DNA of 30,139 nt from CAZOWL01 sp964583605 (GTDB lineage: Bacteria > Pseudomonadota > Gammaproteobacteria > Chromatiales > Chromatiaceae), in assembly GCA_964583605.1 (NCBI GenBank), contig CAZOWL010000053.1, positions 1 to 30,139 of the forward strand, given 5' to 3'. The notes below the pieces were generated by a model, which was not told where the DNA came from, ran no database searches, and saw only the letters and a list, made by a program, of their open reading frames with translations. Below are positions 1 through 6,508 of the stretch, in pieces. The position numbers were made by a program, and so were the translations under genes. How positions within the stretch are numbered: the stretch's first letter is position 1; each line of letters starts with the position of its first letter.

Positions 1-48
1 TTCTGAGTCCAGCACCGGTAGGGTCAGCTGAATCTGCGCCCGTGAACG

Positions 49-358
49 GTTACCTGTTTGATGCCGAGCCATTATCACCTGTTGATCGAGACGCCCGGTG
101 CGGGCACCGATGCTCGACCGACCCCAGGATTGGCCATGGAGCAGCTACTCGGAGACGACGGCTGATGCGCAGCGTCGCCCACCCGCGAAGCCGCTGGCCG
201 AGTCCGTCAGCCTGTACTCCGATCGAGACCAAGCCATTGCAGCGGCCTACGCCAGCGGCGGGTACAGGCTCAAAGCCATCGGGGACCATTTTGGCCTGCA
301 TAACGCACGGATCAGCCGTATCGTTCGCGCAGCCGAGGAGGCAAAAGGCAAGACCTGA
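49..358 (+). pseudogene. Relic of REP-associated (Y1/RAYT) transposase, internally deleted
   Basis: Two pieces of one Y1 (HUH) transposase survive in different frames. Positions 49-96 encode VTCLMPSHYHLLIETP, including the HUH metal-binding motif HYH at 70-78. From about 94-98 the frame shifts and encodes PVRAPMLDRPQDWPWSSY, the family's C-terminal signature (normally NPVRAGMV..P..WPWSSY), followed by a short helix-turn-helix-like tail (LKAIGDHFGLHNARISRIVRAAEEAKGKT in parts) ending at the stop at 356-358. In intact relatives some 50-60 residues, including the catalytic Tyr region, lie between these motifs, so the middle has been deleted. An in-frame stop at 43-45 cuts off the N-terminus as well. 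RAYTs are thought to mobilise REP palindromes, several families of which occur in this window. The identification rests on remembered family motifs; I am fairly sure of it. Confidence 0.8.
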
Positions 359-961
359 CACCCGCTCGGTGACACCCCTCGGATGCTATTACTGCACTTG
401 CGCTGGATCAATAAATACGAAGCATCCTCATTGCAAATTGGAGGAGTAGCCGCTAGGATTCGCGCCGTGAGTAGCTTCCCCTCGCCGTGACGCGCCGGCT
501 CAGGGGATCTACCGCACGGCGTCCCGCAGACCCACCCAACCTTTCGGCTCCCGAAGCGGCCGCATGGGCCGCGATCGCGCACCGATGGCCAGGCAGGAAT
601 CCGGAGGCTTGCGCCCTCGATCGCACGGCCGCACGCAACACGGCCCACCCCTTCGCCCTCCGGGAGAAGGCCGAGTGCGGACGGCCCCGACGAGCAGGGC
701 CTTTGATGATTTCGCGCGCTGATCGCCATGGCCGGCAGACCCGGCCGGTGCAGCGCCCGGTACGCATCGCCTATCCCTGACACGCCGACGCGCAGCGCCG
801 TCGTAGGCATCGCGTACCTCTGAGGCGCCGACGCGCAGCACCGTAGGGTACGCACCGCGTACCCCGCACACCGTGCAAGCCGCCCCAAGGCATGCGCCAT
901 CGAGCAGAGCCGCGGCATCGCCCGCGTCCCAAGGACCATCGCGAGACAGAGACGAACGGCC
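359..961. other. Gene-poor stretch with REP-like repeats
   Basis: No convincing gene in about 600 bases. The first 100 bases after the transposase relic are locally AT-richer and contain a GGAGGAG tract near 440, but only a seven-codon reading frame follows it. The right part holds the REP-like elements listed separately. The open frames that cross this stretch have no recognisable protein signature and overlap one another on both strands, as expected for GC-rich non-coding DNA. Confidence 0.6.
757..866. repeat. Three degenerate REP-like units in a row
   Basis: A core of the form CGCCGACGCGCAGC(G/A)CCGT occurs at 783-801 and 826-844, each followed by a GGTACGC..GCGTACC palindrome. The best-preserved palindrome is GGGTACGC-ACC-GCGTACCC at 846-864, with perfect 8-bp arms. 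Weaker versions lie at 759-777 and about 804-819. The unit length of about 43 bp, the intergenic position and the nearby transposase relic fit a REP array. Confidence 0.65.
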
Positions 962-1267
962 ATGAGATTCAATCACTTCTACGCCCTGGCGGCCCTGCCG
1001 CTGCTGCTCGCTGCCTGCGGCAGCCCCGACACCGAGAGCATGCAGGCCGGGCTCAAGAAGTCCGGGATGGGCGCGGGTCAGGCCAGCTGCTATGCGGATG
1101 CCCTCGCCGAGGCGCTCGACACCGACGCCTTCAACCAGGTCGCCGCCTATTTGAACGAGGGCGAGTCCTACGACGAGGCGATCCGCCGCGGGCGCCGCAA
1201 GTACGGGGCGGACTTCCGCGCGCAGCTCGCCGAGGCCGAGCGCGCGCTGGCCGCCTGCTCTCGCTGA
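962..1267 (+). CDS. Small putative lipoprotein of unknown function
   Basis: 101 residues. The N-terminus is a classical lipoprotein signal: charged start, hydrophobic stretch (residues 7-18) and lipobox LAAC with the lipidated Cys at position 19. The residue after it is Gly, not Asp, so sorting to the outer membrane is expected. The mature part of about 83 residues is acidic, helix-forming and ends in ACSR. It contains a second and third Cys (in QASCYADAL and LAACS) that could form a disulfide. The Shine-Dalgarno is weak (AGAGACG about 10 bases upstream). The gene is isolated between repeat-rich spacers and no domain is recognised. The signal peptide makes this a real gene; its function is unknown. 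Confidence 0.7.
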   Translation: MRFNHFYALAALPLLLAACGSPDTESMQAGLKKSGMGAGQASCYADALAEALDTDAFNQVAAYLNEGESYDEAIRRGRRKYGADFRAQLAEAERALAACSR

Positions 1268-1352
1268 GCAGGCGGCGGTCGCGGGCAAGGTCAGCAGCTA
1301 AGACGCTCGGCTTCACCGCCATCGCCATCTCAAGCAACACGAACGCGAACGG

Positions 1353-1381
1353 TTGTGATTCCGATTTATTTAGGTTAGCAT
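1353..1381 (+). promoter_or_regulatory. Putative sigma70 promoter for the 72-residue protein
   Basis: TTGTGA at 1353-1358 and TAGCAT at 1376-1381 are separated by 17 bases, each matching the consensus at 4 of 6 positions. They lie in a locally AT-rich patch in otherwise GC-rich DNA, about 40 bases before the likely GTG start at 1420. The call rests on spacing and composition only. Confidence 0.35.
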
Positions 1382-1419
1382 CTCGCGTCGCGAGTCGAGA
1401 AGCAGGTCACATTTCAGTC

Positions 1420-1638
1420 GTGCGGCAGGCCAGCAGTCATGAAGAGATCCTCGCCAAGGTGCACGCGCTCTACGCAGAGCTCACCGCCCACGAAGGCTTC
1501 GGCGAGCTGCGTATCGAGGTGCGCCTGCTGCGGCGCGGCCAGAGGGAGGTCATCCTCCATTGCGGCAAGCAATACCGCTACGTGGTAGATGATCTGCCGA
1601 TGGCCAGTCGAGGTGTAGGGGCAACGGCGAAAGGCTAA
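1420..1638 (+). CDS. Small conserved-looking hypothetical protein (72 residues)
   Basis: The frame is open well upstream, but protein-like sequence begins near 1420, and the only plausible start there is GTG at 1420-1422. The product has an N-terminal helix (SSHEEILAKVHALYAELTAH), then a strand-rich segment (FGELRIEVRLLRRGQREVILHCGKQYRYVV) with a single Cys in HCGKQYRY, and a short variable tail. Composition is balanced and soluble, unlike the shadow frames. A promoter-like sequence precedes it, but the Shine-Dalgarno is poor. No family is recognised. It may be a small regulatory or cofactor-associated domain, but nothing in the sequence shows that. The stop overlaps the start of a dispersed repeat, so the last dozen residues may be repeat-derived. 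Confidence 0.5.
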   Translation: MRQASSHEEILAKVHALYAELTAHEGFGELRIEVRLLRRGQREVILHCGKQYRYVVDDLPMASRGVGATAKG

Positions 1639-1756
1639 CGATCATGGGGCGAGCCGAGCCACCCCGGACGATGAAATGTCGCCTCGCCCCTGATCGTTCC
1701 CTCACCCCAACCCTCTCCCAGAGGGCGAGGGAGCAAAGGTGCTTCGCGAATTTCAT
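1633..1756 (+). repeat. Dispersed ~125-bp repeat, copy A
   Basis: Aligns with 18963-19092 (copy B). Over the first 75 bases from CTAACGA there are only 6 mismatches; the right end is more diverged but both copies finish in ATTTCAT. A shared inner part reads GATCGTTCCCTCACCCCA followed by a CTCTCCC/GAGGGCG pair that can form a short stem. No coding signature. A degenerate copy lies at 18676-18761 and a bare tail at about 16627-16662. The pattern resembles a non-autonomous mobile repeat. Confidence 0.75.
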
Positions 1757-2206
1757 AGTAAGGGAGCGCCTTTTGCGTGGCCGGTCGATCGACGATCTCG
1801 AGTCCCTGGTCACAAGGCTCATGCTTCGTGACCGGGTCAAGGGCCGGGCTCAGCGAGGGCACGGAGCCAAAGCCAGATCCACCGGCGATCGCGGCAGCAG
1901 GATTGGCCCTCCCAGCAGCAGGATTGGCCCTCCCAAAGGAGTCTTGTCGGGAGGGCGCGTGGTGAAACGCCAGTGGCGTCCGACCACGCGAGGGACGCGG
2001 AGATGGATTCCGCGACGGTGTCGCGCAGGAGAGGCGGCAGCCACGGCAGGATGTCCGGCATCGGCGACGGCGTGGGGCCGTGTCGAGCGCGGGCGGCGGG
2101 CGCGGGAGGCGCACGCCGGCACGCAACGAGACTCAAGACACCATCCCCGGCATCCGGGCCCCCCGCGGCGGGGGGGCGGCGCCAATCCAAACGAGAGAGA
2201 GAACTG
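1757..2206. other. Non-coding leader region before the first prepilin
   Basis: No gene supported. It contains the 21-bp tandem repeat listed separately and, at 2159-2175, the palindrome CCCCCCGC/GCGGGGGG immediately upstream of the purine-rich ribosome-binding region of the first prepilin (GAGAGAGAA, about 2193-2203). The hairpin lacks a T tract, so a simple intrinsic terminator is unlikely. It might stabilise the mRNA 5' end or mark an upstream boundary. I could not pick out a confident promoter. Confidence 0.5.
1893..1934 (+). repeat. 21-bp tandem repeat, two copies
   Basis: Unit NGCAGCAGGATTGGCCCTCCC at 1893-1913 and 1914-1934, identical except for the first base. Non-coding context; most likely slippage. 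Confidence 0.85.
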
Positions 2207-3223
2207 ATGAAGTACACACGTATCGCCAAGCTCGCCGATCGCATCCAGAGACGTCGCGCCAAGCGCGGTCAGGCGGGTTTCACGCTCCTCGAGCTGCTGG
2301 TCGTGGTCGCCATCCTGGCTGCCATCGCCGGCACCGCCGCCATCGCCCTGCAGGACACCGACGCGCGCGCGTCGGCGGCCGCCCACGTGGCCATGATGGA
2401 TGAGCTGAACAAGGGCATTCACACCTATCGGGTGCTGAATAAGAACGAGTTCCCGAATAACTTCGACTCGATGTTGGGATGGGCTGGGACGGGCTGGACG
2501 GACAGTTATGACGCCTCACAGGATGTCAGCGGTGCCACCTTCCCGGAGAACGAGCTGATCGGTATCGAGGACGTCGGCACGCTAGCGCTGACCGCAGATG
2601 CGGCCGGCATCCTCGCCGACATCGGCATCACCCAGCTGCAGTACCTGAACTACGGCGCGGCGGTCGATCTCAACGAGGATTTGGACACGAACGATTGCGC
2701 GTCGGCCAACATCGTCGATACCATCCGCACCCGCTCCAACGCCGTGGTCGGCGGCAACATCTTCATGACGCCGAACGCCAACGGATGCGGCGCGCCGGTG
2801 ACACTCCATAACGGCGCCCAGGTGCTGGTCTGGACCGGCGGCTACGAGCGCCTCCTGGGCTCTGCCGGTCTGGCGTTCGATCAAGCGGGCGCGCCCGATT
2901 TTGCATCCGGCGGTGACCCGGGCGATGCGATCGCCACGACGGCCGCCAATACGCCGGTATTCATGATCGTCGGCATCGGGCCGTCCTCGACGCTGTTCAA
3001 CACCAACGCGCTCGGCGGCATGACCACGGTGCCTGTCTATCGACACGTCAAGGAGGATCAATACCAGCGCTTCGCCGCCGTCTTCAACATCGGCAGCTTC
3101 ACCGATACCTCTGGCGGCTATAGCGCCGCCGACCAGGTGACCCTGGTCGGCATCATCGACGGCGCCGGCGACACCAAGGAAGAAGAGCTCGGCGAGTGGG
3201 ACGGCACGCGTAACACCATCTAA
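2207..3223 (+). CDS. Large type IV-like prepilin (first of three)
   Basis: 338 residues. A long, basic 24-residue leader ends in Gly24, followed by the class III prepilin signature FTLLELLVVVAILAAIAG, with Glu at +5 (residue 29) and a hydrophobic helix to about residue 47. Prepilin peptidase would cut after Gly24 and methylate Phe25; no such peptidase is in the window. The mature part of about 314 residues is roughly twice a usual pilin. It is rich in Gly, Thr, Asn and Asp and has two Cys (in NDCAS and NGCGA). ATG 2207 was chosen because the purine-rich GAGAGAGAA lies just before it and it gives a conventional leader; the frame is open further upstream without protein-like sequence. It is the first gene of the pilus block and is followed by a stem-loop in a 275-bp gap, so it may be the most highly expressed pilin (inference). 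Confidence 0.9.
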   Translation: MKYTRIAKLADRIQRRRAKRGQAGFTLLELLVVVAILAAIAGTAAIALQDTDARASAAAHVAMMDELNKGIHTYRVLNKNEFPNNFDSMLGWAGTGWTDSYDASQDVSGATFPENELIGIEDVGTLALTADAAGILADIGITQLQYLNYGAAVDLNEDLDTNDCASANIVDTIRTRSNAVVGGNIFMTPNANGCGAPVTLHNGAQVLVWTGGYERLLGSAGLAFDQAGAPDFASGGDPGDAIATTAANTPVFMIVGIGPSSTLFNTNALGGMTTVPVYRHVKEDQYQRFAAVFNIGSFTDTSGGYSAADQVTLVGIIDGAGDTKEEELGEWDGTRNTI

Positions 3224-3303
3224 GCGGACCCTAGCCGGGCTCGCTTGAGCCTTAGGCCGCACGGACGCGGGGCCGCAGGGAGGCGGCCGATCGGATTCCT
3301 GAC

Positions 3304-3321
3304 GGCGGCCTCGCGGCCGCC
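3304..3321 (+). other. Stem-loop between first and second prepilin genes
   Basis: GGCGGCC-TCGC-GGCCGCC: a perfect 7-bp stem with a tetraloop, in the 275-bp gap that separates the first prepilin from the rest of the block. No T run follows. It could attenuate read-through or protect the 3' end of the first pilin message, as in other pilin operons. The structure is visible; the role is inferred. Confidence 0.4.
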
Positions 3322-3498
3322 GAACAACAACAGAGACACCACGTCCGACCGTGCAGCCGCGGGGCACCCGCGCGCGGCACGAGCGGGGACGGAGGCGTAG
3401 CGCCTCACGGACCACAGCACGACACGCACCTCATCGGCCTGTCCCGGTCCCAAGCCCCGCCAGGTGGACTCGAAGCCAGCGCATCACTCGGGACGCCC

Positions 3499-4350
3499 AT
3501 GACCATCGCCAACCGGCCCCGCCCTCAGCGCGGCTTCACCCTGATCGAGCTGCTGGTCGTCGCCGCCCTCCTGGTCGCGGTGTCCTTCATCGCCTTCAGC
3601 GGCTACGACGGCGTCGTCGCCGACGCCAAGGAACAGGTCGCCCGCGCCGAGATGCAGGAGATCGCCAAGGCCATCCGGCAATTCAAACAGGACACCGGCT
3701 ACTACCCGAAACAGGGGCCGTTCGGGCTCGACCTAGCGCCCTTTGTCGGGGGCATCGATCCGGATGACTTGCCGGCACAGGCGGGGGATTCGGACGCGGA
3801 GAGAGAGGCCTGGTTCTACTCGCCAGCCAACTTCTGGCAGTTGTTCGAGTGCCCGAGAGTCACCGAAAACGGCCATCCACAGTGGCTTGGTTGCACCGGA
3901 AGCGCAGCACAGAGTTGGGACCCGGCGCGCGGTCGCGGCTGGCGCGGTCCTTATGTGCTGAGCGACTCTGAGAGCCTGGTCGATCTATCCAGCGATCTCG
4001 CCCCTGACGGCAGTGGAGACCCTGTCGAGCGGGGAGGCACCGCACGATTGATCGAGGAGGTATCCGGCATCGCCGATCCGTTTGAGAATAATTTGATCGA
4101 CGCACCTGGCTTCGACACACATGACGGATTGCTGCTCGATTGGCGCGCTGTCTCCCGCCATTGCACCCCGCCACCGGACCCTTGCGAGGTTATCCTCGGC
4201 GGGATCGGCGGCCCTTATTTCGCTTTCGATCTAAACAATCCGGCGACTGCGCGCTTGGTCAGTATGGGGCAGGATGGACGCTACGCGGACCCGAACACGG
4301 CGGATCCATGCGTGCCGAATGGGGACGACATCGTCCTCTGCCTGGAATAG
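3499..4350 (+). CDS. GspG-like prepilin (second of three)
   Basis: 283 residues. Short basic leader MTIANRPRPQRG, then FTLIELLVVAALLVAV with the essential Glu at +5 (residue 17) and one hydrophobic helix to about residue 33. The body follows the major-pseudopilin (GspG) plan: a long amphipathic helix (AKEQVARAEMQEIAKAIRQF, about 44-63), YYPKQG turn, a GW-RGPY motif (compare GWGRPYL of GspG) and an ARLVSMGQDG segment matching the C-terminal SxGxDG of GspG. It is about twice the size of ordinary GspG because of inserted Cys-containing loops (six Cys in the body). Shine-Dalgarno GGGA lies 7 bases before ATG 3499. It probably forms part of the pseudopilus or pilus of the machine encoded downstream. 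Confidence 0.88.
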   Translation: MTIANRPRPQRGFTLIELLVVAALLVAVSFIAFSGYDGVVADAKEQVARAEMQEIAKAIRQFKQDTGYYPKQGPFGLDLAPFVGGIDPDDLPAQAGDSDAEREAWFYSPANFWQLFECPRVTENGHPQWLGCTGSAAQSWDPARGRGWRGPYVLSDSESLVDLSSDLAPDGSGDPVERGGTARLIEEVSGIADPFENNLIDAPGFDTHDGLLLDWRAVSRHCTPPPDPCEVILGGIGGPYFAFDLNNPATARLVSMGQDGRYADPNTADPCVPNGDDIVLCLE

Positions 4351-4495
4351 CCATGCGGACCCAGGCGAGCTGCTCGAAGGCGCGCGGGCGGACCGGACGC
4401 ACGCACCGCCGGAGCGGTGCGGCGGCATTCCTACGGTAGAGCGGGGGAAAGACAAGAGACCTTGCGCTCCAAGACCTCCAATTCACGGTGACGGA

Positions 4496-4996
4496 ATGAA
4501 TAGACCCAGCGACAGACCGACCAGGCGCCGCGGCGCGGCGCTCCTCGCCGCCCTGCTGTTGGCCCTGGCCGGCCTGGCCACGGCCAACGAGCCCCCGGCG
4601 GAGCCCCAGTATCAGGACATCGACATCGACCGCCTCGTAGAGACGGCGCGGCCACCGAAGGCCGGCACCAGCGCCCTCTTCCGGCCGGTGCCGGTACGCT
4701 TCGGCGCTCGGATCAAGCAGGCGCCGGCCAAACGCAAGGTGGAGTACCTCTATACGGCGCTGAGCTTCTTCCCGCTCGACCCGGTGCCCGAGGTCTCGCA
4801 CCGCATGTTCCTCGACACCCCGGGCGGACACCCGTTGCCGGTCTATGTCGAGGACAGCCTGGTGAAGGGGCTCAAGCGCCTCGGGGAGGGCACCGCCGTC
4901 ATCGTCAGCGGCTTTCATGTCTACAACTACTCGAAGGGCCCGGCGATTCTCGTCACCGGCTATCAGCGTGCGCCGCTGGCGCTGTGGACCCCATGA
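4496..4996 (+). CDS. Exported protein of unknown function inside the prepilin cluster
   Basis: 166 residues. The N-terminus is a Sec-type signal peptide: RRRGAALLAALLLALAGLATA, with likely cleavage after ATANE near residue 31. The mature part of about 135 residues has no Cys and no membrane segment. It contains a Pro-rich linker (EPPAEPQYQDIDIDRLVE), a central basic strand region and a C-terminal segment GTAVIVSGFHVYNYSKGPAIL that looks like paired beta strands. Start ATG 4496 is preceded by GGTGACGGA. Its stop overlaps the next prepilin start (ATGA, 4993-4996), so the two are translationally coupled. That coupling and its position among pilins suggest a periplasmic partner of the machine. 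No family is recognised. Confidence 0.75.
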   Translation: MNRPSDRPTRRRGAALLAALLLALAGLATANEPPAEPQYQDIDIDRLVETARPPKAGTSALFRPVPVRFGARIKQAPAKRKVEYLYTALSFFPLDPVPEVSHRMFLDTPGGHPLPVYVEDSLVKGLKRLGEGTAVIVSGFHVYNYSKGPAILVTGYQRAPLALWTP

Positions 4997-6171
4997 GCAA
5001 CCGCCCAACCGCGACAGCCCGGAGCCACGCCCGCCGACGCCAGCAGGGCATGACCCTGCTCGAGCTCCTGGTGGTCATCGCGCTCCTGTCCGTGGTCGGC
5101 TTCATGGCCCTGTCGCAGGTGGGAGATGATTTGAGTCAGGTGCGGTACGAGGACACCCATAACCGCCTCGGGCTGATCCGCGGGGCGGTGATCGGCGATA
5201 CCGCCCGCACCCTCAACGGTCAGCCCGAGATCCGCGGTTTCGTCGCGGACATGGGGCGTCTGCCAGCCAATCTGCACGAGCTCATCGAGCGCGAGTTCTG
5301 CTCCTCGAACCCACTGCTCGACCAAGCCGCCTGTACCGGCGGCACGGCGACCTGGACGAGCATGCCAGCCTACGCCTACGACGCGACCGCCGGGCTGTGG
5401 GCGGGCTGGAACGGTCCTTACTTGAATGCCTCGCCGGAATCCGACTATCCCCGTTTCCGCGATGGCTGGGGCAACGACGACGGCAGCAACGACTTCGGCT
5501 GGGTTTTCGCCATCAACGGTGACGCATTGGAGCTCCAAAGCTTTGGGGTGGATGGCGTCGCTGGCGGCAGCACGGACTATGAGGCCGAGTATCCTCCGGA
5601 CGCATCGAAGGTGCTCATCGCCGCAAACGAATACCGCACCTTGATTACTGATTCTAAAACCACTGCGCAAAACGACGAGGAGGGCGGGATCACCGTCGAC
5701 TTCGGCTCCCCCGCTCCATGCTGGACCTGCTCGGACAACTCCCATAATACCCGCGCTGCATGCGAGGGTGATGGAGACCTGTGGTCCGCAGATACGACGA
5801 TCACGGACCAGGTGACCTGTGAGGCAGGCCCGCCCGGCGACAACGGGCACTGGCAGCCCACCGAGAGGCTTTGTCTCAGGATCGGGTATCGCAGCGACGG
5901 TGCGATGGCCACCCTAGTATCGTCCGGCGACGACGGCGACTATTCGTTGACATGGGATGGCAGCGCGCAAACGGCGCGTTTCGCATTCGAGGATACGAGC
6001 GCACCACATGATGAAGACACCTATCTTCCCATGGGCCAGATGGCCTATCGCGTGTTCTTTCATGATGGTACCGACTGCTCGACCGGCGGGTATCCAACGG
6101 GGTCCGAGTGGCGCCCTTTCAGCCTGGTGCCCGGATCGGTTCTTCATCCGCTCCCATGGGCTGTGCACTGA
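4993..6171 (+). CDS. GspG-like prepilin with long Cys-rich C-terminal extension (third of three)
   Basis: 392 residues. Leader of 19 residues rich in Arg and ending in QQG, then MTLLELLVVIALLSVVGFMAL with Glu at +5 (residue 24). The core to about residue 210 matches the GspG fold plan: WNGPYL, a DGWGND segment and ALELQSFGVDGVAGG. An extra domain of about 180 residues follows, with CWTCSDN and two repeat-like units (RAACEGDGDLW and VTCEAGPPGDNGHW), each placing a Cys before a Gly and a Trp. Seven Cys in total lie in this extension and near the C-terminus, suggesting disulfides outside the cell. The start at 4993 overlaps the preceding stop (ATGA). The C-terminal tail (SVLHPLPWAVH) is unusually hydrophobic. 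It could be a tip or adhesin-like minor pilin (inference). Confidence 0.87.
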   Translation: MSNRPTATARSHARRRQQGMTLLELLVVIALLSVVGFMALSQVGDDLSQVRYEDTHNRLGLIRGAVIGDTARTLNGQPEIRGFVADMGRLPANLHELIEREFCSSNPLLDQAACTGGTATWTSMPAYAYDATAGLWAGWNGPYLNASPESDYPRFRDGWGNDDGSNDFGWVFAINGDALELQSFGVDGVAGGSTDYEAEYPPDASKVLIAANEYRTLITDSKTTAQNDEEGGITVDFGSPAPCWTCSDNSHNTRAACEGDGDLWSADTTITDQVTCEAGPPGDNGHWQPTERLCLRIGYRSDGAMATLVSSGDDGDYSLTWDGSAQTARFAFEDTSAPHDEDTYLPMGQMAYRVFFHDGTDCSTGGYPTGSEWRPFSLVPGSVLHPLPWAVH

Positions 6172-6508
6172 TGAAAACGACAGGCACCGTCTTCAATGGC
6201 ATCCAGATCGTCTTTCTGTCCTCTGAATGGCCTGTGGGATCGATGGGTTTCCTGACCGCCGACGCGCTTCGGCAACCGCAAGACTCGGTCCCCGGCCACT
6301 CTGCCCATCCGAAGGTTCTGCGTTCCTCAGCCCAACCGACACGCTCGACGCCGAATTCTGGACCATTGGGGCAGTTGATGAATTCGTGGAGCCAATTGAC
6401 CGCCGGTGTCGGGTTGCGCTGCGCTAGCCCGACCTACGGACTCGTAGCCCATATCACGACCGGTGCGGTTCGTTCCTCACGGCACCCTACAAGCAACCGC
6501 TAAACGAA
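6172..6508. other. Gap between prepilins and assembly genes
   Basis: No convincing gene in 337 bases. A 110-codon frame begins with ATG overlapping the preceding stop (TGATG at 6169-6173), but its translation lacks any domain, is low in ordered hydrophobic pattern and runs through the REP-like hairpin at 6408-6433. The stretch separates the pilin genes from the assembly genes. No clear promoter was found, though expression from a second promoter here is possible. Confidence 0.5.
6408..6433. repeat. REP-like hairpin
   Basis: GTCGGGTT-GCGCTGCGCT-AGCCCGAC: arms pair over 8 bases with one G-T wobble and a GC-rich loop. This is a widespread proteobacterial REP-like form (GTCGGGTTGCGCTGCGC..). It is intergenic. 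Confidence 0.7.

Noticed and set aside
6171..6503. 110-codon frame starting with an ATG that overlaps the third prepilin stop
   Set aside because: Coupled start looks tempting, but the translation has no domain, poor composition and runs through a REP-like hairpin.
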